Assembly: GCA_031460455.1 (NCBI GenBank)
Contig: JAVKTQ010000001.1
Location: 62,001 to 126,000, forward strand
Source: Sporomusaceae bacterium
GTDB lineage: Bacteria > Bacillota > Negativicutes > Sporomusales > UBA7701
DNA: 64,000 bases
Direction: 5' to 3'
The translations under genes were made by a program, and so were the position numbers. Below the pieces are notes generated by a model, which was given only the letters and a program-made list of their open reading frames with translations, was not told where the DNA came from and searched no databases. The number at the start of each line of letters is the position of its first letter. The stretch's first letter is position 1. Positions 27,829 to 36,116 of this stretch are shown here, one piece after another.

Positions 27829-29094
27829 ATGGAGATTTCCGCTCCACGGGGCACGAAAGATATATTGCCGGACAGCAGCAGCCACTGGCAGTACGTGGAA
27901 AAGACGGCCAGGGAAGTGTGCCGCGACTATGGCTACCAGGAAATCCGCACGCCGGTGTTCGAACACACCGAGCTTTTCCTGCGGGGCATCGGCGAGACGA
28001 CCGACATCGTCCAGAAGGAAATGTACACCTTCACCGACAAAGGCGGCCGGAGCATCACGCTGAGGCCGGAGAACACCGCCGGCACTGTCCGCGCTTACCT
28101 CGAACACAAGCTGTACGGCGAAAACCAGCCGGCCAAGCTGTATTATATCGGCCCGATGTTCCGTTACGACAAGCCCCAGGCCGGCCGGTTCCGTCAGTTC
28201 CACCAGTTCGGCATCGAGGCGGTCGGCTCCGCCGGCCCGATTGTCGACGCCGAGATCATCATGGCGGCGGTCGAGTTCTTTACCAGGCTGGGCCTCAAAG
28301 ACCTCAACCTGTTCATCAACTCGGTCGGCTGTCCCAAGTGCCGCCCGGTTTACCGCGCCAAGATCCAGGACGCCCTTAGAGGGAGCCTCGGCGAATTCTG
28401 CGAGGATTGCCGGTCCCGTTTCGACCGCAACCCGATGCGCATCCTCGACTGCAAGAACGAAAGGTGCCAGCAGCTTTCCAAGGATGCGCCCCAACTGAGC
28501 GACTGCCTCTGCGACGAGTGCCGGGACCACTTCGCCGGCCTGCAGGCCGTGCTGACCGCCGCCGGCGTCGACTATAAGCTCAACCCGCGGCTGGTGCGCG
28601 GCCTCGACTACTACACCAAGACGGCCTTCGAAATACAGTACCCGCCGCTCGGCGCCCAGAGCGCCGTGTGCGGCGGCGGCCGCTACGACGGGCTGATCGA
28701 GGAGATCGGCGGCAACCCGACGCCGGCCATCGGTTACGCCATCGGTCTGGAAAGGGTCCTCCTGGCGCTTGAAAAGCAGCAACTGCTGCCGACGGCAGAC
28801 AGGGGCATCGCGGTATTCGTGGCGGCGTTCGACGACAAGACGCGCGTGCTGGCCTTCAAGCTGGCGACCGAGCTACGGCGGGCAGGCCTCGCCTGCGAGC
28901 TGGACTATCTCGGCCGCGGGCTCAAGGCCCAGCTCAAACAAGCCAACCGCTACCCGGCCCGCTTCGTGGCCATCATCGGCGAGGAGGAAGCGGCTCAGAA
29001 TAAAGTCGCGCTAAAGAATATGCAGACCGGCGAGCAACAATTGGTGGACGCCGGGCAGGTGGAACAGAAGATACGCGCGGGGATGGAGGACTAA
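27829..29094 (+). CDS. hisS: Histidyl-tRNA synthetase
   Basis: Class II synthetase charging tRNA-His, 421 residues. Motif 1 begins near GTKDILPD, motif 2 contains MFRYDKPQAGRFRQFHQFG, the histidine A loop is LVRGLDYYTKTAFE, and motif 3 is GYAIGLERVLLAL. A cysteine-rich insertion (CPKC, CEDC, LDCKNERC, CDEC) occupies about residues 165-240, as in many bacterial HisRS. AAGGAGGAAAG precedes the ATG. aspS starts one base after the stop. No T-box leader is present; the gene sits behind hemZ. Confidence 0.97.
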   Translation: MEISAPRGTKDILPDSSSHWQYVEKTAREVCRDYGYQEIRTPVFEHTELFLRGIGETTDIVQKEMYTFTDKGGRSITLRPENTAGTVRAYLEHKLYGENQPAKLYYIGPMFRYDKPQAGRFRQFHQFGIEAVGSAGPIVDAEIIMAAVEFFTRLGLKDLNLFINSVGCPKCRPVYRAKIQDALRGSLGEFCEDCRSRFDRNPMRILDCKNERCQQLSKDAPQLSDCLCDECRDHFAGLQAVLTAAGVDYKLNPRLVRGLDYYTKTAFEIQYPPLGAQSAVCGGGRYDGLIEEIGGNPTPAIGYAIGLERVLLALEKQQLLPTADRGIAVFVAAFDDKTRVLAFKLATELRRAGLACELDYLGRGLKAQLKQANRYPARFVAIIGEEEAAQNKVALKNMQTGEQQLVDAGQVEQKIRAGMED

Positions 29095-29095
29095 T

Positions 29096-30883
29096 ATGGA
29101 CTCGCTTCTTGGTTTGAAACGCACCCATAGCTGTGGTGAACTGACAAAACAACACGCCGGCCAGGAGGTCGTGCTGTGCGGCTGGATGGCCCGCCGCCGC
29201 GATCACGGCGGCCTGATTTTCGTCGACCTCAGGGACCGCACTGGAATGGTACAACTGGTATTCTCGCCCGACATCGACCCCGCCGCTTTCCACAAGGCGG
29301 AGGCCGTCCGCACCGAATACGTGCTGGCGGTTCGCGGCACCGTGCGAATGCGCGACACCGACACCGTCAACGCCAACATGGCGACCGGCGAAATCGAAGT
29401 CACCGGCGCAGAGCTGCGCATCCTCAACGCGGCCAAGACGCCGCCCTTCTATATCCAGGACGATGTCGACGTGGACGAGGTCCTCAAGCTCAAATACCGC
29501 TACCTCGACCTTCGCCGTCCCGAGATGCAGCACAACCTCATTCTCCGCCACCGGGTCGCCAAGCTGATGCGGGACTTTCTCGACCGCCAGGGTTTCATCG
29601 AGGTCGAGACGCCGATGCTGACGAAAAGCACTCCCGAGGGTGCGCGGGACTACCTGGTGCCCAGCCGGGTAAACCCCGGCAAGTTTTACGCGCTGCCCCA
29701 GTCGCCGCAGATTTTCAAGCAACTGCTGATGGTGGCCGGCTACGAACGCTACTTCCAGATCGCCCGCTGCTTCCGCGACGAGGACCTCCGCGCCGACCGG
29801 CAGCCGGAGTTTACTCAGCTCGATATCGAAATGTCCTTCATCGACCGCGAGGAAGTGCTGACGATGATGGAGAACATGGTCGCCTACCTGTTCAAGGAAG
29901 CCATCGGCGCCGACGTGCCGACGCCATTCCCGCGGCTCGGCTACGACGAAGCGATGGACAAGTATGGCTCGGACAAGCCTGACCTGAGATTCGGCATGGA
30001 AATGATCGACCTCACCGAAGCTGTGCGCGGCTCGGACTTCAAAGTATTCGAGAATGTCCTCGCCGCCGGCGGCAAGGTCAAAGCCATCAATGTGAAAGGC
30101 TACGCCGCCATCCCCCGCCGCGAGCTGGACGGCCTGGTGGAATACGTCGGCCAGTACGGCGGCAAAGGCCTGGCCTGGATGTGCTATACCGGCGAGGGCA
30201 TAAAGTCGCAGATCACCAAATTCTTCAGCGAAGCGACGATTGCCAAGGTGACGGCCGCCGCCGCCGCCGAGGAAGGCGACCTGCTGCTCATCATGGCCGA
30301 CGCGCCCGCGACCCTCAACCCCGTTCTTGGCCAGCTCCGCTTGGAGATGGGCCGCCGCCAGAGCCTCATCGTCGCCAACAAGCTGGCCTTCGCGTGGGTC
30401 CTCGATTTCCCGATGTTCGAATACGACCCGGAAGACAAGCGCTGGGTGGCTATGCACCATCCGTTCACCTCGCCCCGCGACGAGGATGTCGCCTACCTGG
30501 ACAGCGACCCCGGCCGCATCAGGGCCAAAGCCTACGATATGGTCCTCAACGGCACCGAGCTGGGCGGCGGCAGCATCCGTATCTACCAGCGCGACCTGCA
30601 GGAAAAGGTCTTCAAGGCTATCGGCCTTGCGGACGAGGAAGCGACCGAGCAGTTCGGCTTCCTGCTGGAGGCGTTCGAATACGGCACTCCTCCCCACGGC
30701 GGCATCGCCTTCGGCCTCGACCGGATGGTGATGCTGATGGCGGGCCGGCCTTCGATCCGCGACGTCATCGCCTTCCCCAAGACGCAAAGCGCCACCGACA
30801 TCATGTCCCAGGCGCCGTCGGCGGTTTCGCCCCGCCAGCTAAAGGATCTCGCCGTCAAGCTGGATATCGTGGTCAAAAAATAA
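29096..30883 (+). CDS. aspS: Aspartyl-tRNA synthetase
   Basis: Bacterial-type class IIb synthetase, 595 residues: N-terminal OB anticodon-binding domain (CGWMARRRDHGGLIFVDLRD region), catalytic core with KYRYLDLRRPEMQ, FIEVETPML and CFRDEDLRADRQPEFTQ, the bacterial GAD insertion (about 290-420), and motif 3 GIAFGLDRMVMLMAG. The close hisS-aspS order is the same as in Bacillus. Whether it also charges tRNA-Asn cannot be decided here, since no gatCAB or asnS is in the window. Confidence 0.97.
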   Translation: MDSLLGLKRTHSCGELTKQHAGQEVVLCGWMARRRDHGGLIFVDLRDRTGMVQLVFSPDIDPAAFHKAEAVRTEYVLAVRGTVRMRDTDTVNANMATGEIEVTGAELRILNAAKTPPFYIQDDVDVDEVLKLKYRYLDLRRPEMQHNLILRHRVAKLMRDFLDRQGFIEVETPMLTKSTPEGARDYLVPSRVNPGKFYALPQSPQIFKQLLMVAGYERYFQIARCFRDEDLRADRQPEFTQLDIEMSFIDREEVLTMMENMVAYLFKEAIGADVPTPFPRLGYDEAMDKYGSDKPDLRFGMEMIDLTEAVRGSDFKVFENVLAAGGKVKAINVKGYAAIPRRELDGLVEYVGQYGGKGLAWMCYTGEGIKSQITKFFSEATIAKVTAAAAAEEGDLLLIMADAPATLNPVLGQLRLEMGRRQSLIVANKLAFAWVLDFPMFEYDPEDKRWVAMHHPFTSPRDEDVAYLDSDPGRIRAKAYDMVLNGTELGGGSIRIYQRDLQEKVFKAIGLADEEATEQFGFLLEAFEYGTPPHGGIAFGLDRMVMLMAGRPSIRDVIAFPKTQSATDIMSQAPSAVSPRQLKDLAVKLDIVVKK

Positions 30884-30887
30884 AGAA

Positions 30888-30958
30888 AAAAGCGGCTCGG
30901 ATAATTCTCCCAGGCCTTGGCGTACAAGACTTCCTGGCAAAATATCCCGGCCGCTTTC
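30888..30958 (+). terminator. Long stem-loop downstream of aspS, probable terminator
   Basis: AAAGCGGC-CGG-ATA pairs with TAT-CCGG-GCCGCTTT over about 14 positions, with an inner CCAGG/CCTGG hairpin in the 40-base loop. The outer arm ends in CTTT rather than a clean T run, so termination could be partial or the structure could have another role. Only five bases separate it from the aspS stop. Confidence 0.6.
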
Positions 30959-31040
30959 TCCTTGCTTTTCGCCGGCAAGTTTGCTAATATAAAGACGGAA
31001 TCCGTTAATAACGGAAAAGTCAAATAACTTTCGGTGTAAT

Positions 31041-31216
31041 AACCCCTGCTGTGTGCGTGGGATGCCGATGTTTTGAGCCAACACAGTTACTGCGGGAGCC
31101 CGGACTCTGATTGTGGCGTGTATGCCCCTGAACGCCTGGGGACACATAAAGCAGTCAGGAGGGCACCCACCTGCCGAGGCAGGTTCAAAACAGGGGCGAT
31201 ACGGCACGGTGGGGAT
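31041..31216 (+). ncRNA. ssrS: 6S RNA
   Basis: The region folds like 6S RNA, which binds sigma-A RNA polymerase and damps transcription in stationary phase. Nested pairings are CCCC 31043-31046 with GGGG 31211-31214, TGCCG 31063-31067 with CGGCA 31202-31206, and GTTTTGAGCC 31070-31079 with GGTTCAAAAC 31182-31191, leaving a large central bubble. The 3' segment CACCCACCT-hairpin-AGGTTCAA mirrors the family pattern. Its position between aspS and rarA matches the 6S-1 gene context known in B. subtilis. Exact ends are estimated. Confidence 0.75.
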
Positions 31217-31319
31217 TATTATGCTTAGCCGGCACTGGCGTGCGGGCTTTTGTTTTATCCGGCAGGAATATCGCGGGGCAGGGGGGAATTTCCTACAATA
31301 CAGAAATGGAGGGAAGGTA

Positions 31320-31412
31320 GTGAAAGATTTTCTGCGCAAACTCTGTAGTCCCTGAATATTGATGTGGGTGCTGGTGGCACTCGTTGTGCTCGTCCCGCTG
31401 CTGCTCAAATAA
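31320..31412 (+). pseudogene. Tiny membrane-protein ORF interrupted by an in-frame UGA
   Basis: A GTG at 31320 behind GGAGGGAAGG opens a reading frame VKDFLRKLCSP that stops at TGA 31353-31355. The same frame continues as ILMWVLVALVVLVPLLLK to TAA at 31412. Reading the TGA as TGG would give a single 30-residue protein with a basic N-terminus and one membrane helix, so this may be a decayed gene, a sequencing error or a recoding event. The ATG at 31362 could alternatively start a 16-residue peptide. No function is known. Confidence 0.4.
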
Positions 31413-31429
31413 CGGCCGTCGATAAGCCT

Positions 31430-31462
31430 AACGCCTGCCTTCCCTTAGGGCGGCGTTTTTTG
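31430..31462 (+). terminator. Rho-independent terminator downstream of the 6S RNA/mini-ORF
   Basis: AACGCC-T-GCC pairs with GGCGGCGTT with one bulged T, followed by TTTTTTG. It isolates the 6S RNA and mini-ORF from ltaE. Between 31217 and 31319 I see no other feature. Confidence 0.8.
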
Positions 31463-31532
31463 TTTCGCGCTCATAGGATTTTTGCCTTTTGACCAGAATT
31501 AATAAAAGAATAACGAAAGTAGGAGTGATCAC

Positions 31533-32576
31533 GTGCGAGTAGTCGATTTGCGCAGCGATACCGTGACGATGCCGACCGAGGAGATGAGGCAGGCCATGTT
31601 TCGGGCCGATGTCGGCGACGATGTATACCGCGAGGATCCCACCGTCACCGCCCTTGAGGAGCTTGGGGCGGCGATGCTTGGCAAGGAAGCCGGCCTTTTC
31701 CTCACCAGCGGGACGATGGGCAACCAGGTGGCGGCGATGGCCCACACCAAGAAGAGTGACGAGATCATTTGCGAGATGGAGTCGCATATTTACTATTACG
31801 AGGTTGCCGGGCTGGCCTGTCTGTCCGGCGCTCAGGTGCGGCCGGTCATCGGCGATCGCGGCATAATGACCGCCGCCGCCATCCGGGACGCCATCCGCGG
31901 CGTCGATGTGCACGCCCCTGACACCGGTCTCATCTGCCTGGAAAACACCCATAACCGGGCCGGCGGTACCTGCTATCCGCTTGCCGAACTTGCCGCTATC
32001 CGCAAGCTGGCCGACGAGTTCCGTATTCCCGTACATATGGACGGGGCCCGTATCTTCAACGCCGCGGTCGCTCAGGGCGTACCCGCGGAAGAGATCGCCC
32101 GCCACGCCGATACCGTGCAGTTTTGTCTTTCCAAAGGTCTGGCTGCGCCGGTGGGTTCGCTGCTGGTCGGCCCCCGCTCATACATCGAAAAGGCCCGCCG
32201 TTTTCGCAAGATGCTGGGCGGCGGCATGCGGCAGGCCGGCATTATCGCCGCGGCCGGCGTGGTGGCGCTGAAAACGATGGTCGGGCGGCTGGCCGAGGAC
32301 CATGCCAACGCCAGAGCGCTTGGCGAGGCAATTGCCGCCGGCGGCTACACCATCGATATGGGCACAGTGCAGACCAATATCGTCATTTTTTCCATGGACG
32401 GCCTGAAAACCGACGCTCCCGCCTTCGTCGCCAGGCTCAAGGACTTCGGCGTCAAGGCCAACGCCTTCGGAGACCGGCGCGTGCGGATGGTGACCCATTT
32501 CGGCATCGACCGCGCCGATATCGATTACACCATCGATGTCTTGACCAAGCTAAAGCAGGAGTGCCAGGCAGTTTAG
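31533..32576 (+). CDS. ltaE: Low-specificity L-threonine aldolase
   Basis: A 347-residue PLP-dependent aldolase splitting L-threonine (and allo-threonine) to glycine and acetaldehyde. The N-terminal VDLRSDTVTMPTEEM block, the PEGMDGAR-like HMDGARIFNAAVA and the PLP-lysine segment SKGLAAPVGSLLVG are family hallmarks. It begins at GTG 31533 behind AGTAGGAGTGA. It is followed after 17 bases by rarA and is likely co-transcribed with it. An upstream TTGACC-like hexamer exists but the -10 is weak. Confidence 0.94.
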   Translation: MRVVDLRSDTVTMPTEEMRQAMFRADVGDDVYREDPTVTALEELGAAMLGKEAGLFLTSGTMGNQVAAMAHTKKSDEIICEMESHIYYYEVAGLACLSGAQVRPVIGDRGIMTAAAIRDAIRGVDVHAPDTGLICLENTHNRAGGTCYPLAELAAIRKLADEFRIPVHMDGARIFNAAVAQGVPAEEIARHADTVQFCLSKGLAAPVGSLLVGPRSYIEKARRFRKMLGGGMRQAGIIAAAGVVALKTMVGRLAEDHANARALGEAIAAGGYTIDMGTVQTNIVIFSMDGLKTDAPAFVARLKDFGVKANAFGDRRVRMVTHFGIDRADIDYTIDVLTKLKQECQAV

Positions 32577-32593
32577 AAGGAAGGACTTTCATA

Positions 32594-33904
32594 ATGAGCC
32601 TTTTCGAGGAACAGGAGACCGGGCCGCAGCCGCCGGCGCCGCTGGCGGTGAGGATGCGCCCGCAGACGCTGGCGGAATTTGTCGGCCAGGCCGATCTCAT
32701 CGCCCCCGGCCGCTTCCTCCGCCGCATGATCGACGCGGACACCGTGCCGTCGATGATTCTCTTCGGGCCGCCGGGCACTGGCAAGACCACCCTGGCCCAC
32801 ATCATCGCCCGTGAGACCGACGCCCAGTTCGAGCAGCTCAACGCCGTTTCGGCGGGGGTGGCCGACATCCGCCGGATCATCGACGGGGCCCAGAAGCGGC
32901 TTAGGTTGCTGCGCCAGCGCACCATCCTGTTCGTCGACGAGATTCACCGTTTCTCAAAGTCGCAGCAGGACGTGCTGCTGCCGTTCGTGGAGAACGGGAC
33001 CGTTACGCTGATCGGCGCCACGACGGAGAACCCGTATTTCGAGGTCAATTCGCCGCTGCTCTCGCGGGCGCGGGTCTTTCGCCTGCTGCCGCTCGGCCAT
33101 GGCGAAGTCGTATCCCTCCTTGCCGCCGCTCTGGCCGACGGGGAACGCGGCCTCGGCAAAACCGGCATCGCCTGCGCGCCGGAGGTGCTGGCCGCCATCG
33201 CCGATTTTACCGGCGGCGACGCCCGCGTAGCGCTGAATCTGCTGGAACAGGCCGCCGCGATGCTGCCGGAGGACGGCCCGCAGGATATAACCCTCGACCT
33301 TTTGCGATCGATCGCCGGCGAACGGGTGATCGGCTACGACAAGAAAGGCGACACCCATTACGACGTGGCGTCGGCTTTCATCAAAAGCATGCGCGGCTCG
33401 GACCCCGACGCCGCCCTCCATTACCTGGCCCGAATGCTCGAAGCGGGGGAGGACGTCAAGTTCATCGCCCGCCGGATCGTTATCTGCGCCGCCGAAGATG
33501 TCGGCAACGCCGACCCGCAGGCCCTGGTCGTCGCCACAGCGGCCATGCACGCCGTGCAGTTCATCGGCCTGCCCGAGGCCCGCATCCCGCTTGCCCAGGC
33601 AGTGGTCTACATCGCGGCCGCCCCGAAGAGCAACGCCGCCTATGCGGCTGTCGACCAGGCCATGGCCGACGTGCGGGAAAAAGAGGGCGGCCGGGTGCCG
33701 GTGCACCTGCGGGACGCCAGCTATAAGGGCGCCAAGCAGTGGGGCCACGGCAAGGATTACAAATACCCCCACAGTTACCCCGGCGCTTACGTACCCCAGC
33801 AGTACCTGCCGGACGAACTTAAGGGCGCCGTCTATTACCGGCCCAGCGACCGGGGCTTCGAGGCCGAGATCGCCCGCCGGCTGCGCGAGCGGGGCAATAA
33901 GTGA
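32594..33904 (+). CDS. rarA: Replication-associated recombination protein RarA (MgsA)
   Basis: RarA is an AAA+ ATPase related to clamp loaders and RuvB that acts at stalled forks. The 436-residue protein has Walker A GPPGTGKTT (58-66, Lys64), Walker B FVDEIHRF, sensor 1 IGATTENP, the arginine-finger SPLLSRARVF, and the C-terminal tetramerisation domain ending in the GYKYPHSYPG-like segment. The ATG at 32594 has AAGGAAGGA upstream; longer frames that run into ltaE are not credible. A terminator follows. Confidence 0.95.
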   Translation: MSLFEEQETGPQPPAPLAVRMRPQTLAEFVGQADLIAPGRFLRRMIDADTVPSMILFGPPGTGKTTLAHIIARETDAQFEQLNAVSAGVADIRRIIDGAQKRLRLLRQRTILFVDEIHRFSKSQQDVLLPFVENGTVTLIGATTENPYFEVNSPLLSRARVFRLLPLGHGEVVSLLAAALADGERGLGKTGIACAPEVLAAIADFTGGDARVALNLLEQAAAMLPEDGPQDITLDLLRSIAGERVIGYDKKGDTHYDVASAFIKSMRGSDPDAALHYLARMLEAGEDVKFIARRIVICAAEDVGNADPQALVVATAAMHAVQFIGLPEARIPLAQAVVYIAAAPKSNAAYAAVDQAMADVREKEGGRVPVHLRDASYKGAKQWGHGKDYKYPHSYPGAYVPQQYLPDELKGAVYYRPSDRGFEAEIARRLRERGNK

Positions 33905-33920
33905 CCAACGAAGACATGAG

Positions 33921-33947
33921 GTCCGCCGCATCCCGGGCGGACTTTTT
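33921..33947 (+). terminator. Rho-independent terminator after rarA
   Basis: GTCCGC and GCGGAC pair around a short C/G-rich loop and are followed by TTTTT. It separates ltaE-rarA from the Fe-S operon. Confidence 0.8.
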
Positions 33948-33997
33948 ACGGCCGGAATAAATCCGAGTAACGGGGTCAAAAATAATAGCGCATCGTC

Positions 33998-34026
33998 TTT
34001 ACAACCCGACCTTTTTCTGGTATATT
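33998..34026 (+). promoter_or_regulatory. Sigma-A-type promoter of the iscR-nifS-nifU-mnmA operon
   Basis: TTTACA and TATATT are spaced by exactly 17 bases, 48 bases upstream of the iscR start. One mismatch each to consensus. Since IscR-type regulators usually repress their own operon, an operator would be expected near here, but I could not identify a convincing one. Confidence 0.7.
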
Positions 34027-34074
34027 GAATCTAAAGAAATCCTATCGTAATACTCGGAAAAGCGGGTGATCCAA

Positions 34075-34497
34075 ATGAAGTTGTCCACCAAAGGACGTTA
34101 TGGCGTATCCGCCATGTTCGATCTGGCTCTCCACCACGGGCAGGGGCCGATTTCCCTCAAGAGCGTCGCCCAGCGCCAAGGGATTTCCGAGCACTATCTC
34201 GAACAACTGATGGGTACGCTGCGTAAAGCCGGCTATGTCAAGAGCGTGCGCGGCGCCCAGGGAGGATACACCCTCACCAAGGCGCCGGCGGAGATTACCG
34301 TTGGCGACATCATCCGGATAATGGAGGGGCCGACCGCGCCGGTGGATTGTCTGCTGGCCGACGCCAAGGACAACAAATACTGCGTACGGGCCGGACATTG
34401 CGTGACGCGGGGCGTGTGGGCCAAAGTCCGTGACAGCATCGATGCTGTGCTTGATTCGATTACCCTCGCCGACCTGGCGAATGAAGACAAATCATAG
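34075..34497 (+). CDS. iscR: Rrf2-family Fe-S cluster regulator, IscR-like
   Basis: A 140-residue Rrf2-family winged-helix repressor (MKLSTKGRYGVSAMFDLA, then ISEHYLEQLM and VRGAQGGY). It keeps three cysteines, Cys92, Cys103 and Cys109, in the region that binds a [2Fe-2S] cluster in IscR (Cys92, 98, 104 in E. coli), which B. subtilis CymR at this locus lacks. That points to Fe-S sensing rather than cysteine-metabolism sensing. The ATG at 34075 begins the conserved MKLSTKGRYG; an in-frame GTG at 34066 would overlap the ribosome binding site. nifS follows after ten bases. Confidence 0.88.
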   Translation: MKLSTKGRYGVSAMFDLALHHGQGPISLKSVAQRQGISEHYLEQLMGTLRKAGYVKSVRGAQGGYTLTKAPAEITVGDIIRIMEGPTAPVDCLLADAKDNKYCVRAGHCVTRGVWAKVRDSIDAVLDSITLADLANEDKS

Positions 34498-34507
34498 GAG
34501 TGATAGC

Positions 34508-35716
34508 ATGAACCGCATTTACTTCGACCATTCGGCCACAACCCCCGTCGACAAGGAAGCGGCAGCGGCGGCGCTGGAATACATGACCGAAAAATTCGGT
34601 AACGCGTCGAGCATCCACGGTTTTGGCCGCGAAGCCCGCAAAGCGGTTGACGAAGCCCGCGAGAAGGTGGCCGCGCTCATCGGGGCGACCGCCAACGAAA
34701 TTTTCTTCACCAGCGGCGGCACTGAGGCCGATAACCTGGCCATCAAAGGCGTGGCGTTCGCCAACCGCAAAAAAGGCAATCATATTATCACCTCGGCCAT
34801 CGAGCACCACGCTGTGCTCCACACCTGCGAATATCTTGAAAAACACGGCTTTACGGTGACTTATCTGCCAGTGGACGAACATGGCATGGTGCGCATCGAG
34901 GATGTGAAGAACGCCATCACCGACAAAACCATCCTTATCTCGATCATGTTGGCGAACAACGAAGTCGGCACCATCCAGCCGGTGAAGGAAATCGGCGCGA
35001 TCGCGCGCGAAAAAGGCATCTACTTCCACACCGATGCCGTTCAGGCGGTGGGAAACTATCCCATTAACGTCCAGGATATGAATATCGACCTGCTGGCGAT
35101 GTCCGGCCATAAATTCCACGCCCCCAAAGGCGTCGGCGCCCTCTATATCAGGCGCGGCGTGCGCATCGAGGCGGTTCAGCACGGCGGCGGCCACGAACGC
35201 AACCTGCGGGCCGGCACCGAGAACGTTCCCGGCATCGTCGGCCTCGGTAAGGCAGCGGAAGTCGCCAAGCGCGATATGGCCCAAAAGGTCATGTACATCG
35301 GCAAACTTCGCGACAAGATAATCAGCGAGGTCATGGCGAAGATTCCCCATGTAAAGCTCAACGGCCACCCGACCGAGCGGCTTCCCGGCAACGCCAACTT
35401 CAGCTTCCTCTTCGTCGAAGGCGAATCGCTGCTTCTCAACCTCGACCTCAAAGGCATCGCCGCCTCCAGCGGCTCGGCCTGTACCTCAGGTTCGCTCGAT
35501 CCGTCCCACGTACTCCTGGCGATGGGGCTTACCCACGAAGTGGCCCACGGATCGCTCCGCATCACCCTGGGACGCGGCAACACCGCCGAAGAGGTGAATT
35601 ACTTCCTCGAAGTACTGCCGGAGATTATCGACAGACTGCGGGCCATGTCGCCGCTGTTCGGCGAGAGCGCCCAAACCGTTGTCAACAATCCGTGCAGCGA
35701 ATGCCACATGCATTAA
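34508..35716 (+). CDS. nifS: Cysteine desulfurase (NifS/IscS-type)
   Basis: A 402-residue PLP enzyme that takes sulfur from cysteine for Fe-S clusters and tRNA thiolation. The PLP lysine is Lys202 in SGHKFHAPKG and the sulfur-carrying cysteine is Cys325 in GSACTSGS. The ATG at 34508 is preceded by TAGGAGTGAT; a longer frame overlapping iscR is not credible. C-terminal cysteines in NNPCSECHMH are noteworthy and could serve relay. It is flanked by its regulator, the scaffold NifU and its probable sulfur client MnmA. Confidence 0.95.
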   Translation: MNRIYFDHSATTPVDKEAAAAALEYMTEKFGNASSIHGFGREARKAVDEAREKVAALIGATANEIFFTSGGTEADNLAIKGVAFANRKKGNHIITSAIEHHAVLHTCEYLEKHGFTVTYLPVDEHGMVRIEDVKNAITDKTILISIMLANNEVGTIQPVKEIGAIAREKGIYFHTDAVQAVGNYPINVQDMNIDLLAMSGHKFHAPKGVGALYIRRGVRIEAVQHGGGHERNLRAGTENVPGIVGLGKAAEVAKRDMAQKVMYIGKLRDKIISEVMAKIPHVKLNGHPTERLPGNANFSFLFVEGESLLLNLDLKGIAASSGSACTSGSLDPSHVLLAMGLTHEVAHGSLRITLGRGNTAEEVNYFLEVLPEIIDRLRAMSPLFGESAQTVVNNPCSECHMH

Positions 35717-35737
35717 TGATAAGATAGGGGCGATACC

Positions 35738-36112
35738 ATGTATACGGAAAAAGTAATGGACCACTTCACCAACCCGCGCAACGTCGGCGATATCAAAGAC
35801 GCCGACGGCATCGGCGAAGTCGGCAACGCCAAATGCGGCGACATCATGCGGATATACCTGAAAGTGGACGACAACGACGTCATCACCGATGTCAAATTCA
35901 AGACCTTCGGCTGTGGCGCCGCCATCGCCACCAGCAGCATGGTCACCGAGATGGTGAAGGGCAAAAAGCTATCGGAAGCCCTGGAGATTTCCAATCAGGC
36001 GGTCGCCGAGGCGCTGGGCGGCCTGCCGCCGGCCAAGATGCACTGTTCCAACCTGGCCGCCGACGCTTTGCACCATGCCATCAAAGATTACATCGACAAA
36101 AAAGGAAAGTGA
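35738..36112 (+). CDS. nifU: Fe-S cluster assembly scaffold NifU/IscU
   Basis: The 124-residue scaffold on which NifS-delivered sulfur and iron are assembled into clusters. The three ligand cysteines are Cys33 (NAKCGDI), Cys59 (FGCGAAIATSS) and Cys103 (KMHCSNLAA). Only the IscU-like N-terminal domain is present, as in Firmicute NifU-like proteins. It sits 21 bases after nifS and four bases before mnmA. Confidence 0.95.
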   Translation: MYTEKVMDHFTNPRNVGDIKDADGIGEVGNAKCGDIMRIYLKVDDNDVITDVKFKTFGCGAAIATSSMVTEMVKGKKLSEALEISNQAVAEALGGLPPAKMHCSNLAADALHHAIKDYIDKKGK

Positions 36113-36116
36113 TAGC

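Noticed and set aside
29041-29100. Search for a T-box leader ahead of hisS, aspS or alaS
   Set aside because: The spacing before hisS (15 bases) and aspS (1 base) leaves no room, and the alaS leader is short with no T-box sequence.
28973-30787. 604-codon open frame on the - strand opposite aspS
   Set aside because: It lies entirely inside aspS apart from a short tail, has no recognisable domain and no ribosome binding site that stands out.
31113-31355. 80-codon frame across the 6S RNA region (+ strand)
   Set aside because: It runs through the paired arms of the 6S RNA, has no ribosome binding site and no protein-like features.
32123-32593. Upstream extension of the rarA frame into ltaE
   Set aside because: The extra residues are an out-of-frame reading of ltaE; ATG 32594 with AAGGAAGGA starts the conserved protein.
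34021-34074. Rrf2/IscR-type operator near the iscR promoter
   Set aside because: I looked for a symmetric binding site between -10 and the start codon and found no convincing inverted repeat.
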